In this document: positions 9,296 to 18,746 of the stretch, in pieces | Layout of the letters: the number at the start of each line of letters is the position of its first letter | Numbering within the stretch: the stretch's first letter is position 1 | Source: JAQVEM01 sp964610315 | GTDB taxonomy: Bacteria > Actinomycetota > Humimicrobiia > Humimicrobiales > Humimicrobiaceae | Length of the DNA stretch: 64,000 nt | Assembly (NCBI GenBank): GCA_964610315.1 | Contig: CAZSVM010000010.1 | Location: forward strand, 1 to 64,000 | Direction: 5' to 3' | Notes under the pieces: model-generated | Database searches by the model: none | Seen by the model: only the letters and a program-made list of their open reading frames with translations | What the model was told of the DNA's origin: nothing | Made by a program: the position numbers and the translations under genes

Positions 9296-12150
9296 TGACT
9301 ATGAAAGAAGAAATAATTATAAAAGGTGCCAGAGAGCACAATTTAAAAAATATAAATTTAAGAATTCCCAGAAATAAATTTATAGTTTTTACCGGTGTCA
9401 GCGGTTCGGGAAAGTCATCACTGGCATTTGATACTATCTATGCCGAAGGACAGAGAAGATATGTCGAATCGCTGTCCTCTTATGCAAGACAGTTTCTTGG
9501 TCAGATGGAAAAGCCGGATGTCGATTTGATAGAAGGCCTGTCACCAGCGGTATCCATAAATCAGAAAGGTGTTTCCAAAAATCCCAGATCCACGGTAGGA
9601 ACCATTACCGAAATATATGATTATCTCAGAGTTCTTTATGCCCGGATTGGGATACCCTACTGTTACCGATGCGGAAGAAGGATAACCAGGCAAACAGTGG
9701 ATCAAATAGTGGACAGGGTAATGGAATTGCCCGAAGGAACAAAATTTCAGGTTCTGGCCCCTATTATAAGGGGAAGAAAAGGGGAGTATATCAAAACTTT
9801 TGAAAATATAAAGAATAACGGGTATGCAAGAGTCAGAATAGACGGAAATATTTATGAACTGGATCGGGATTTTGATTTAAAACTGGATAAAAATCAGAAG
9901 CATAATATAGAAATTATTGTGGATAGATTAAAAATAAAACCTGATATAAGGAAAAGACTTTCGGAAGATATCGAAATATCACTTAAAGAAAGCAGCGGCA
10001 TAGTGTATATCCAGCTGCTTGACTCTGGAGAAATACATAGTTTTTCAGAAAATTTCTCCTGTGTGGAGTGCGGTATAGATTTCGAAGAACTTACCCCCAG
10101 AATGTTTTCTTTCAACAGTCCCTATGGTGCCTGCAGAGAGTGCGGTGGACTGGGCATCAGCAAGGACATAGATCCCGATTTGATTGTGGAGCATCCTGAA
10201 TTAAGTATAATGAATGGAGCAATTCCTTTCTTTAATATGGGTTATTCGAATTATTACTCTCAATTGATGAAGAGTCTGGCCCAGGAATATGGCTTCAATT
10301 TATATATCCCGTTCAGGGACCTTGATGAGTCCGTAAAGAGGGTAATATTATATGGAACCGATGGAAGAAGGATAAAAGTCAGTTATATTAACCATAAGGG
10401 ACAGCCCAGGCATTATTATTTAAGATTCGAGGGTCTTGCCAATAACCTGAGCAGACGATATCTGGAAACGGAATCCGAAAACCAGAGAATTAAGATAGAA
10501 AAAATGATAAGCAGCAGGCCCTGCAGTGCCTGCAACGGGCAAAGACTGAGACAGGAAAGTCTGGCCGTAAAAATTAATTCACTATCCATAGCAGATTTTT
10601 GTGAAAAAACAATTGAGGAAGATATAAACTGGCTGAAATTACTGGAGCTTACTGAAAGAGAAAAAATAATCGGTGAAAGACTGATAAAGGAAATAATCGA
10701 AAGGTTGAATTTCTTAAAAGATGTGGGACTGGGTTATCTAACCCTGGGTAGAAAATCCAGCACCCTGTCAGGTGGTGAATCCCAGAGAATAAGATTAGCT
10801 ACCCAGATAGGATCGGGATTGGTGGGAGTTTTGTATATACTTGACGAACCAAGTATCGGCCTTCATCAAAGAGACAATAAAAAGCTTATAGATGCCCTTA
10901 AACGTTTGAGGGATCTGGGTAATACCATAATAGTCATAGAACATGATGAAGAAACTATAAGAAGCTCCGATTTTGTAGTGGATATAGGTCCGGGAGCCGG
11001 CATACATGGCGGAAAAATCGTTTTCAGCGGAAGTCTTGATGGTATATATAACTGTGAAAATTCAATTACCGGTAAATATCTGAGTGGAAGGAAATATATT
11101 CCCATCCCCACTGAAAGAAGGAAAGGAAATGGAAAATATATAACTATTAAAGGTGCCAGAGAGCATAATCTTAAAAGTATAGATGTCAGGATTGATCTGG
11201 GGAAACTGGTAGCAGTAACCGGAGTTTCCGGATCAGGTAAGAGTACGCTGATTAACGAGACATTATACCCCGCTCTTTCGAATTTACTTATGAAAACAAA
11301 ATATTATGCCGGTAAACACGATGGAATACTTGATTATAATAATCTTGATAAGGTAATCGTTATCGATCAATCACCGATAGGAAGAACTCCCCGGTCCAAT
11401 CCTGCTACTTACACCGGAGTTTTTACCTATATAAGAGAGCTGTTTTCGAAAACACATGATTCTAGAATAAGAGGTTACAAACCAGGGAGGTTTAGTTTTA
11501 ATGTGAAAGGCGGGAGATGTGAATACTGTAATGGAGACGGCCTTATTAAAATAGAAATGCATTTTCTTCCGGATGTTTATGTTCCCTGTGACGTTTGTAA
11601 AGGTAAAAGATTTAATCGTGAAACTCTGGAAATAAGGTATAAAGATAAAAATATTGCCGATGTCCTGAATATGACTGTCGAAGAGGCCATGAATTTTTTT
11701 AAAAACATTCCCAGGATAAATAAAAAATTGGAATTAATTAACGATGTAGGTCTGGGTTATATAAAATTAGGTCAACCTTCCACTACTTTATCCGGCGGAG
11801 AGGCACAGAGGGTTAAACTTTCTACCGAACTTTCCAAAAAAAGCACCGGTAATACATTATATCTGCTGGATGAACCAACCACCGGTCTGCATTTTGATGA
11901 TATAAAGAAGCTGTTGGCTATACTTAAGAGATTAGTAGATGCCGGAAATACCGTACTGGTAATCGAACATAATATGGAAGTAATAAAAACAGCCGATTAC
12001 ATTATAGATCTGGGTCCCGAAGGCGGAGATAAAGGTGGAAGAATCATAGCTTCCGGAACTCCAGAAGAGGTGGCAGAAAATAAAGATTCCTATACCGGTA
12101 AATTTATAAAAACCTATATCGGCAAAAAAATGGTGAAAGCAACGGTATGA
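9295..12150 (+). CDS. uvrA: UvrABC excinuclease subunit A
   Basis: The 951-aa damage-recognition ATPase. There are two ABC modules: the first Walker A GVSGSGKSSLAFDT is near residue 35 and its signature LSGGESQRIRLA near 490; the second Walker A GVSGSGKSTL is near 645 and LSGGEAQRVKL near 840. Zinc-binding CxxC pairs are visible (YCYRCGRR, CVECG, CRECGG, CEYCNGDG, CDVCKG). ATG 9295 overlaps the uvrB stop; a second in-frame ATG at 9301 is also possible. Its TGA overlaps the uvrC start (ATGA). Confidence 0.97.
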   Translation: MTMKEEIIIKGAREHNLKNINLRIPRNKFIVFTGVSGSGKSSLAFDTIYAEGQRRYVESLSSYARQFLGQMEKPDVDLIEGLSPAVSINQKGVSKNPRSTVGTITEIYDYLRVLYARIGIPYCYRCGRRITRQTVDQIVDRVMELPEGTKFQVLAPIIRGRKGEYIKTFENIKNNGYARVRIDGNIYELDRDFDLKLDKNQKHNIEIIVDRLKIKPDIRKRLSEDIEISLKESSGIVYIQLLDSGEIHSFSENFSCVECGIDFEELTPRMFSFNSPYGACRECGGLGISKDIDPDLIVEHPELSIMNGAIPFFNMGYSNYYSQLMKSLAQEYGFNLYIPFRDLDESVKRVILYGTDGRRIKVSYINHKGQPRHYYLRFEGLANNLSRRYLETESENQRIKIEKMISSRPCSACNGQRLRQESLAVKINSLSIADFCEKTIEEDINWLKLLELTEREKIIGERLIKEIIERLNFLKDVGLGYLTLGRKSSTLSGGESQRIRLATQIGSGLVGVLYILDEPSIGLHQRDNKKLIDALKRLRDLGNTIIVIEHDEETIRSSDFVVDIGPGAGIHGGKIVFSGSLDGIYNCENSITGKYLSGRKYIPIPTERRKGNGKYITIKGAREHNLKSIDVRIDLGKLVAVTGVSGSGKSTLINETLYPALSNLLMKTKYYAGKHDGILDYNNLDKVIVIDQSPIGRTPRSNPATYTGVFTYIRELFSKTHDSRIRGYKPGRFSFNVKGGRCEYCNGDGLIKIEMHFLPDVYVPCDVCKGKRFNRETLEIRYKDKNIADVLNMTVEEAMNFFKNIPRINKKLELINDVGLGYIKLGQPSTTLSGGEAQRVKLSTELSKKSTGNTLYLLDEPTTGLHFDDIKKLLAILKRLVDAGNTVLVIEHNMEVIKTADYIIDLGPEGGDKGGRIIASGTPEEVAENKDSYTGKFIKTYIGKKMVKATV

Positions 12151-14051
12151 AGGGTGCATCTGCAGCAAATAAAAAAATAAGTAAAAATAGTCGGCAGCCG
12201 GACAGAATAAGGGAATTTTTAAAAATAATACCCAAAAAAACAGGAGTATATATATTTAAAGATTCCGGCGGTAACATCATTTATATCGGTAAGGCCAAAA
12301 ACCTTTACAATAGAGTCAGAAGTTATTTCCAGGATAAAGGCAGGAACATCCTTTATTCAAAACCACCCGATTTCACAAAAAAAATTAAAGCCATTGATTA
12401 TATAGTTACCGATAACGAAACTGAAGCATTGATACTGGAAAGCAGTCTGATAAAAAAGAATAGGCCTAAATATAATATAGATTTAAAAGATGACAAATCC
12501 TATCCCTTTATTGCGGTGACCATTGAGGAAAAATTCCCCAGAGTTTTTTTAACCAGAGATAGAGGTATTAGTGGTACAAGATATTTTGGACCCTATACCG
12601 ATGCACAGGCTGTCAGAAAAACTATTGAATATCTAAGAAAGATATTTCAGATAAGGGATTGTAAAAAAACCCGTCCCGGGAAAGGGATAAATATACCCTG
12701 TCTGAATTACTATATAAAGTTATGTACTGCTCCCTGCATGGGTAATGTTTCACCAGAGGAGTATCGTAAAAATATTGATCTTATAATACTATTCCTCAGA
12801 GGAAAAGATAGAACAGTTATCGATAAGTTAAATTCGGAGATGGAGCATTATTCGGAAAACAGGGAATTCGAAAAGGCGGCGGAAATAAAAGATAAAATAG
12901 ACAGTATAAATAAGCTGTATAAAAGTCAAAAAATATTTTTTACCGATGAAAGTAAGTGGGATTTCATATCTGCTGCCAGAGATGTAGATGATGCAGTCAT
13001 AAGTTTGTTTACTTATAGATCGGGAACACTGGCGGTAATCAGCAATTTTACCATAAACAATACCCGGTATACTGGCCAGGGAGAAATTTTATCTGCATTT
13101 ATCAGGGAGTATTATGCAAATATGGATGATGTTCCCCATAAGATCTTCTGCCCCGTAGAGATGGAGAGTAAGGAATTAATATCAAAGTGGCTGAGTAAAA
13201 AAGCAGGAAGGAAAATTGAAGTTTTAATCCCCAGAATTGGGGAGAAAAAGAGGATCATGGAAATGGTGGTCAGGAACTCGGTACTGTACCTTGAGAAAAA
13301 AAAGTTCGAGAAAGATATAGGGCAGAGTAAAATTTATCAGGATCTGGAAAAACTGAGAAAATTGCTGGGATTGGTAAATATCCCCAGAAAAATAGAATGT
13401 TTCGATATTTCCAATTTAAAAAATTCATTTCCTGTGGGGTCAATGTCTGTTGCTGTGAATGGCAAACTTCAAAGCAGCAGTTACCGGTATTTTAAAATTA
13501 AGACGGTAACCGGGCAGGATGACTGCAGAATGATTGAAGAAATTATAAGCAGAAGATTGAGATATCTGGAAAGTAAACATCCTGAAAGCGCAGAGATAAA
13601 AAAAGAAAATATTTTCCGGGTGAAGCCGGATTTGATGGTAATTGACGGGGGGAAGGCTCAGTATAGCACCGTAAAAAACTTATTAGCCCGGAAACAAATG
13701 AAGAATATAGATGTAGTAAGTATTGCCAAGAAGGAAGAAGTAATATTCTGTGAAAAATATCCCCGGGGGATTAAGCTTAATCTAAACCAAAGCTGTGTTC
13801 GAATTTTAATAAAGGTCAGAGATGAGGCCCACCGGTTTGCCGTAAAATATCACCGTCACTTGAGAGGCAGTAATATGCTCAATTCTTTACTGGATAATAT
13901 AAAGGGCATAGGAGAAAAAAAGAAGAAAAATATTTTTGAAAGTATAGAATCGGTTGAAGAATTAAAGAGCATGACCATAAAAGATTTGACAGGCATAAGA
14001 GGTTTAAGTTACAAAGACGCAGTAAGTATATACAGAAATATTCATAGATAG
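12147..14051 (+). CDS. uvrC: UvrABC excinuclease subunit C
   Basis: The 634-aa dual-incision nuclease. It has an N-terminal GIY-YIG domain (KKTGVYIFKDSGG and IIYIGKAKNLYNRV, about 30-58), an UVR motif near 230-265 that binds UvrB, an RNase H-like 5'-incision domain (CFDISN, VIDGGKAQ) and C-terminal helix-hairpin-helix motifs (LDNIKGIGEKKKK, LTGIRGLSYKDA). Start ATG 12147 overlaps the uvrA stop by 4 nt, so uvrB-uvrA-uvrC form one coupled operon. Having uvrC directly in this cluster differs from mycobacteria, where uvrC sits elsewhere. Confidence 0.96.
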   Translation: MKGASAANKKISKNSRQPDRIREFLKIIPKKTGVYIFKDSGGNIIYIGKAKNLYNRVRSYFQDKGRNILYSKPPDFTKKIKAIDYIVTDNETEALILESSLIKKNRPKYNIDLKDDKSYPFIAVTIEEKFPRVFLTRDRGISGTRYFGPYTDAQAVRKTIEYLRKIFQIRDCKKTRPGKGINIPCLNYYIKLCTAPCMGNVSPEEYRKNIDLIILFLRGKDRTVIDKLNSEMEHYSENREFEKAAEIKDKIDSINKLYKSQKIFFTDESKWDFISAARDVDDAVISLFTYRSGTLAVISNFTINNTRYTGQGEILSAFIREYYANMDDVPHKIFCPVEMESKELISKWLSKKAGRKIEVLIPRIGEKKRIMEMVVRNSVLYLEKKKFEKDIGQSKIYQDLEKLRKLLGLVNIPRKIECFDISNLKNSFPVGSMSVAVNGKLQSSSYRYFKIKTVTGQDDCRMIEEIISRRLRYLESKHPESAEIKKENIFRVKPDLMVIDGGKAQYSTVKNLLARKQMKNIDVVSIAKKEEVIFCEKYPRGIKLNLNQSCVRILIKVRDEAHRFAVKYHRHLRGSNMLNSLLDNIKGIGEKKKKNIFESIESVEELKSMTIKDLTGIRGLSYKDAVSIYRNIHR

Positions 14052-14059
14052 GGATTAAG

Positions 14060-14452
14060 GTGATTGGTTTGTTAAAATGGATTTTGGATTGGGTAATACT
14101 TACTTTTTCGATTTCGGTTGCCTCGTACTTTTTGCCTTTTATTTATATATCGGGAAATAACACCTGGGATAGGATTAAAATTGCTTTTATAGCCGGCCTG
14201 CTTCTGGGTTTATTTAATTTGCTGGTTAAGCCTGTTGTTAAAATTTTGTCTCTGCCTATCAATATTTTAACCCTGGGACTTTTTAATATTGTTATAAATG
14301 CCGGTATGCTGTGGATTGTAGATTTAATCATGAAAGGCCTGGAAATAGAAGGCTTCTGGGGTTATATATGGGGTTCTCTGGTTATCAGCATAATAAGTAT
14401 AGTCGTTTCAAAAATCATTTTTTTTAGAGAAAAAAAAGATGAAAAAGGTTAA
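14060..14452 (+). CDS. Small four-helix membrane protein (COG1950 / phage holin superfamily IV type)
   Basis: A 130-aa hydrophobic protein with four predicted membrane segments (about 8-28, 38-60, 65-90, 97-122) and the conserved NLLVKPVVKILSLPINILTLGLF loop region of the family sometimes annotated as 'phage holin family'. There are no phage genes nearby, so it is a housekeeping membrane protein of unknown role. The start is GTG at 14060, 8 bp after the uvrC stop. It is probably co-transcribed with uvrC and rapZ. Confidence 0.8.
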   Translation: MIGLLKWILDWVILTFSISVASYFLPFIYISGNNTWDRIKIAFIAGLLLGLFNLLVKPVVKILSLPINILTLGLFNIVINAGMLWIVDLIMKGLEIEGFWGYIWGSLVISIISIVVSKIIFFREKKDEKG

Positions 14453-14573
14453 AATAGCAGATGAATGTAACCAAAAAGATAAAACCGGAAAATGCTATGT
14501 TTTATGTTAAATGAAAGGTTAAAACAAAACAGGGCACAAATAAAAGGGAGTAAATTAAATTTATACTTAAAAC

Positions 14574-15473
14574 ATGATTACAGAAAAAGAAAAAATAAAA
14601 AGTAAAATGGAAATAGTTATAATTACCGGATTATCGGGAGCAGGTAAAACGGAAGCTCTTAAGTATTTTGAAGATGCTGGCTATTATTGTATAGATAATC
14701 TGCCGGCTCACCTTCTTTTGAGTCTTGTTGATTATTTTTTTAATGAAGATAGGAATATTAATAATATTGCCTTTGCCATAGATTTAAGAAGCGGATATTT
14801 TTTTGACGAAATTTACAAAACCCTGGACAAACTTAATAAAAGAAAAATAGAATATAGAATTTTATTTCTGGAAGCTTCCAAGAGTGCAATAATGAAAAGA
14901 TATTCATTGACCAGAAGGAAGCACCCTCTGGTTGAAGACGGAAATCTTGCTCATGGGATAGAGAAGGAGATTGAGAAAATGAGCAGATTGAGAGAAATAG
15001 CCGATGTTATAATCGACACCTCGCAATTAAACTCAAAAGAACTGCGGATAGCCATAACTGATTCTATGATGAGTAATGCAGAAAAGAGCAAGCTTCTGCA
15101 GATATCAATTAATTCGTTCGGTTATAAATACGGTGTACCTGAAAATATGGATATCGTAATGGATGTAAGATTTCTTCCCAATCCATTCTATAACAAGGAA
15201 TTAAAGGATCTGAGCGGAAGAGACGACAAGGTGATTGATTTTGTATTATGCAGAGATGAAACTAAAAAATTTATGAATATTTTTGAAAAATTGCTGGATT
15301 TTTTAATACCAAACTATATAGCCGAGGGTAAAAGTTATCTGGGAATAGGTATAGGCTGTACAGGAGGCAAGCATCGATCGGTAGTTATATCGGATAATAT
15401 TTATGAATATTTAAAATCAAAGGGTTATTCAGTTAAACTTTTCCACAGGGATATTGGAAAGCAGGAGGAATAA
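14574..15473 (+). CDS. rapZ: RNase adapter / nucleotide-binding protein RapZ
   Basis: A 299-aa P-loop protein (YvcJ/RapZ family). Walker A is GLSGAGKTEA near residues 18-27, followed by the family signature YYCIDNLPAHLL and the C-terminal IGIGCTGGKHRSV motif that binds the regulatory ligand. In enterobacteria it controls GlmS through small RNAs; in Gram-positives its role is less defined. ATG 14574 is the first start after an in-frame TAA (14568); GGGAG at 14546-14550 is 23 nt away, so ATG 14607 cannot be excluded. In most actinobacteria yvcK and whiA follow; here they are absent and gap comes next. Confidence 0.93.
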   Translation: MITEKEKIKSKMEIVIITGLSGAGKTEALKYFEDAGYYCIDNLPAHLLLSLVDYFFNEDRNINNIAFAIDLRSGYFFDEIYKTLDKLNKRKIEYRILFLEASKSAIMKRYSLTRRKHPLVEDGNLAHGIEKEIEKMSRLREIADVIIDTSQLNSKELRIAITDSMMSNAEKSKLLQISINSFGYKYGVPENMDIVMDVRFLPNPFYNKELKDLSGRDDKVIDFVLCRDETKKFMNIFEKLLDFLIPNYIAEGKSYLGIGIGCTGGKHRSVVISDNIYEYLKSKGYSVKLFHRDIGKQEE

Positions 15474-15658
15474 ATAAAGTTTGAAATGAATTATTTGTAT
15501 TTTATAAAATCAGAAATTTTTGAAGATTATTTTTATACGAATATACTTTATTGATTCATTTAAATTTGTTAAAATTACACGGTTTATATTTAAACAAAAG
15601 TACCTTATAGTAAATAACATGAATATAAAAAATATTTTTAGCTAAAAGGGGGAAAGAG

Positions 15659-16672
15659 ATGGCTATAAAAGTAGGAATCAATGGGTTTGGGAGGATAGGC
15701 AGGCAGTTCTTAAGAGCAAAACTTAAATATGATAAGGACAATAGTATCGATATAGTGGGCATTAACGATCTTTATGACCCTAAAATTCTTGCTCATCTTC
15801 TGAAATACGATTCAATATATGGAATTCTGGATTCCGAAGTTAAATACGGCAGTGATTACATAGAAGTTGGCGGAGAAAAAATAAAAATTACTTCCTTAAA
15901 GGACCCCGGACAGCTTCCCTGGAAAGATCTGGGAGTAGATGTTGCCCTGGAATCTACCGGAATCTTCAGGGACAGGGAAAATGCCAGCAAACATTTGACC
16001 GCAGGAGCAAAAAAAGTGGTAATATCGGCACCCGCCAAGAAAGATGGTGCGGATATAACCATAGTTCTGGGAGTAAATCATGAAAGTTATGATAAAGAGA
16101 AACATAATATAATATCGAATGCCTCCTGTACTACTAATGCGCTGGCACCTGTTTGCAAAGTACTTCATGAAAATTTTATTATAAAAAGCGGGATTATGAC
16201 TACCGTGCATGCTTATACAAATGATCAGAGAATTCTTGACCTTCCTCATAAAGATTTAAGAAGAGCCAGGGCAGCTGCATTATCAGCAATACCTACTTCT
16301 ACCGGTGCAGCCAGTGCAATCGGCCTGGTAATTCCTGAGATAAACGGTAAGTTGGATGGTCTGGCGGTAAGAATACCGGTACCGGTGGGCTCATTGGTGG
16401 ACCTGACTGTGGAAACGGAAAAAGATTGCTCTGTAGATGATATAAATAATGCTTTTAAAGAAGCATCGATGGAACCAAGATTTAAGGGTATTTTAAGGTA
16501 CTGTGAAGATCCCATCGTATCCGTGGATGTGGTTGGAGATTCGCACTCCAGTATTTTTGATTCGCTGAGTACTTTAAAGAAAGAGAATCTGGTTAAAGTT
16601 TTGTCCTGGTATGACAACGAATGGGGATATTCGAGCAGGCTTTATGATCTGGTAAATTATATAATGAAATAA
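15659..16672 (+). CDS. gap: Glyceraldehyde-3-phosphate dehydrogenase, type I
   Basis: The 337-aa enzyme converts glyceraldehyde-3-phosphate, NAD+ and phosphate to 1,3-bisphosphoglycerate. It has the N-terminal Rossmann motif GINGFGRIGR, the catalytic cysteine in SNASCTTNALAP (about residues 150-161), the partner His in the HAYTNDQ segment, and the C-terminal SWYDNEWGYSSRL. The SD GGGGGA-type run (15648-15654) precedes ATG 15659. It opens the gap-pgk-tpiA-gpmI glycolytic series; 185 bp of AT-rich DNA before it probably holds a promoter, although I could not pick one convincingly. Confidence 0.97.
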   Translation: MAIKVGINGFGRIGRQFLRAKLKYDKDNSIDIVGINDLYDPKILAHLLKYDSIYGILDSEVKYGSDYIEVGGEKIKITSLKDPGQLPWKDLGVDVALESTGIFRDRENASKHLTAGAKKVVISAPAKKDGADITIVLGVNHESYDKEKHNIISNASCTTNALAPVCKVLHENFIIKSGIMTTVHAYTNDQRILDLPHKDLRRARAAALSAIPTSTGAASAIGLVIPEINGKLDGLAVRIPVPVGSLVDLTVETEKDCSVDDINNAFKEASMEPRFKGILRYCEDPIVSVDVVGDSHSSIFDSLSTLKKENLVKVLSWYDNEWGYSSRLYDLVNYIMK

Positions 16673-16697
16673 AATAGCAGTAATAAATTTAAACTAT

Positions 16698-16730
16698 AAA
16701 TAACCGGGGTTTTAGATACCTCGGTTATTT
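16698..16730 (+). other. Intercistronic hairpin between gap and pgk
   Basis: A 12-bp stem (16698-16709 with 16719-16730, one G-T wobble) with a 9-nt loop is not followed by a T run. It is more likely an mRNA stability or processing element than a terminator, allowing gap to be expressed above pgk. Confidence 0.5.
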
Positions 16731-16755
16731 ATGAGAAGAGGTTTTGGTGATAAAA

Positions 16756-17946
16756 ATGTTTAACAAAAAGACTATAGAAGATATAGAAGTCAAAAACAAG
16801 AAAGTACTGGTAAGGGTTGATTATAATGTTCCTCTGGATGATGAGCTTAATATTACCGATGACACTAGAATAAAACTTTCGCTGCCAACCATTAATTATC
16901 TTATCCAGAATAATGCCAAGGTTATTTTGATGTCTCATCTTGGAAGGCCGAAAGGAGTTGTTGAAGATAGATTAAGATTGGATCCGGCAGCAAAGAGGCT
17001 GGGGCAGTTGATAGGCAGGGAAGTCAAAAAATTTAACCGGATATATTCCCCGGATATTAAGGAATATATAGATAATAAAATGAATTATGGTGAAATTGTA
17101 ATGCTGGAAAATCTTAGATTTGATCCCCGGGAAAAAGCAAATGATAGCGAATTCTCGAAGTCACTGGCAGCCCTTGCCGATATTTATGTTGACGATGCTT
17201 TTGGAGCTGCACACAGAGCACATGCGTCTGTGGAAGGAGTGACTAAATATCTTCCGGCGGTAGCCGGGTTTTTAATGAAAAAAGAAGTTGAGGCCCTGAC
17301 CTCTCTTCTGGAATCACCCCGGAGGCCTTTTTTAACCATTCTAGGCGGAAGTAAGGTTTCGGATAAGATAAAAGTCATAAAGAATTTACTGGGTAAAGTT
17401 GACAGTTTAATACTTGGCGGAGGAATGACTTACACCTTCCTGAAAGCACAGGGATATGAAATAGGTAAATCGATTTGCGAAGAGGATCAGATTAATTTTG
17501 CCATAGATATGCTTTCTCTTGCCCAGGAGAATAATGTCAACCTGATGCTGCCTGTGGATGTGGTAATTGCTAAAGAATTTGACAGTGAGTCGGAGAAGAA
17601 ACTGGTTTCCATACAATCTATACCGATAGACTGGATGGGACTGGACATTGGAGATAAAAGTATAGAGTTATTCGAGAAAGAGATTTCCAGAGCCAGTACT
17701 ATTTTTTGGAATGGTCCGCTCGGTGTTTTCGAATGGGATAATTTTGCCCGGGGGACTAAAAGTATCGCCTATGCTGTTGCCGAAAGTTCCGCAGTTACTG
17801 TGGCAGGCGGTGGAGATACACTGGCAGCGCTTAAAAAATATAATTTATCCTCAAAGTTTTCTCATGTTTCAAGTGGAGGAGGAGCTGCTATGGAGCTTCT
17901 GGAAGGTAAAGAATTGCCTGGTGTAGCGTCTCTTCTGGATAAATAA
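16756..17946 (+). CDS. pgk: Phosphoglycerate kinase
   Basis: The enzyme transfers phosphate from 1,3-bisphosphoglycerate to ADP. It has the substrate-binding motif RVDYNVPL, LMSHLGRPKG, the hinge region, ILGGSKVSDKI, the nucleotide-site GGGMTYTFLKAQG and the C-terminal GGGDTLAALKK / SSGGGAAMELLEG. Three in-frame starts exist: TTG 16744, GTG 16747 and ATG 16756. The ATG is chosen because GGTGAT (16746-16751), complementary to the 16S tail, lies five bases before it and the protein then begins MFNKKTIEDI as usual. Confidence 0.96.
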   Translation: MFNKKTIEDIEVKNKKVLVRVDYNVPLDDELNITDDTRIKLSLPTINYLIQNNAKVILMSHLGRPKGVVEDRLRLDPAAKRLGQLIGREVKKFNRIYSPDIKEYIDNKMNYGEIVMLENLRFDPREKANDSEFSKSLAALADIYVDDAFGAAHRAHASVEGVTKYLPAVAGFLMKKEVEALTSLLESPRRPFLTILGGSKVSDKIKVIKNLLGKVDSLILGGGMTYTFLKAQGYEIGKSICEEDQINFAIDMLSLAQENNVNLMLPVDVVIAKEFDSESEKKLVSIQSIPIDWMGLDIGDKSIELFEKEISRASTIFWNGPLGVFEWDNFARGTKSIAYAVAESSAVTVAGGGDTLAALKKYNLSSKFSHVSSGGGAAMELLEGKELPGVASLLDK

Positions 17947-17983
17947 TTTAAAGTGTATAAATTAGCAAGAAAGGAATTATATT

Positions 17984-18739
17984 ATGAGAACACCTTTTAT
18001 AGCTGGAAACTGGAAAATGAATATGACTCATATTCAGGCTATAAGCTTCATGCAGGATCTTGAATACAAATATAAGAATAAAAATAATTGTGAAGTAGCA
18101 GTATGCCCTCCTTCGACAGCATTAAGAAGTGTAAAAACCATAATTGATTCTGATAATATAGATATAAAACTGGGTGCGCAAAATATGCACTTTGAATCTT
18201 CAGGAGCTTTTACCGGAGAGATTTCGCCGGAAATGCTAAAAGCATTAGGTGTTGAATACGTAATAATTGGTCATAGTGAAAGAAGGCAGTATTTTAACGA
18301 AACTAATGAAATAGTTAATAAAAAGGTAAGTGCCGCTTTTAAAACTGACCTGAAACCGATTATGTGTATTGGTGAGTCACTAGACATAAGAGAAAGCGGA
18401 AGGGCAGAAGAGTTCGTAATCAGCCAATTGGAGGAATGCCTTATCGATGTTGACGTAGAAGATATTATCAAACTTACCATAGCATACGAACCGATATGGG
18501 CTATTGGCACCGGTAAGACTGCCACAGCGGAAGATGCCAATGGCATGTGTGCATCCATAAGAAAGAAATTAGAAGAATTATATAATAAAAGAATTTATGA
18601 AAATATAAGGATTCTATATGGCGGAAGTGTTAAACCATCCAATATATCAGAGCTTATGGGTATGTCGGATATAGATGGGGCATTGGTGGGTGGTGCCAGT
18701 TTAAAAGTAGATGATTTTATAGCCATAATTAATTATTAG
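17984..18739 (+). CDS. tpiA: Triose-phosphate isomerase
   Basis: The 251-aa (beta/alpha)8 enzyme interconverts DHAP and glyceraldehyde-3-phosphate. Catalytic residues are visible: Lys in AGNWKMN, His in IIGHSERRQ, Glu in AYEPIWAIGTGKTA (the mobile loop follows), and the phosphate-binding YGGSVKPSN. AAAGGA precedes ATG 17984. It is spaced 37 bp from pgk and 7 bp from gpmI, consistent with one operon. Confidence 0.97.
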   Translation: MRTPFIAGNWKMNMTHIQAISFMQDLEYKYKNKNNCEVAVCPPSTALRSVKTIIDSDNIDIKLGAQNMHFESSGAFTGEISPEMLKALGVEYVIIGHSERRQYFNETNEIVNKKVSAAFKTDLKPIMCIGESLDIRESGRAEEFVISQLEECLIDVDVEDIIKLTIAYEPIWAIGTGKTATAEDANGMCASIRKKLEELYNKRIYENIRILYGGSVKPSNISELMGMSDIDGALVGGASLKVDDFIAIINY

Positions 18740-18746
18740 AATCATA

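Noticed and set aside
14060..14452. Phage holin and hence a prophage
   Set aside because: The family name is historical; no phage structural, integrase or lysis genes are nearby and the flanks are core genes.
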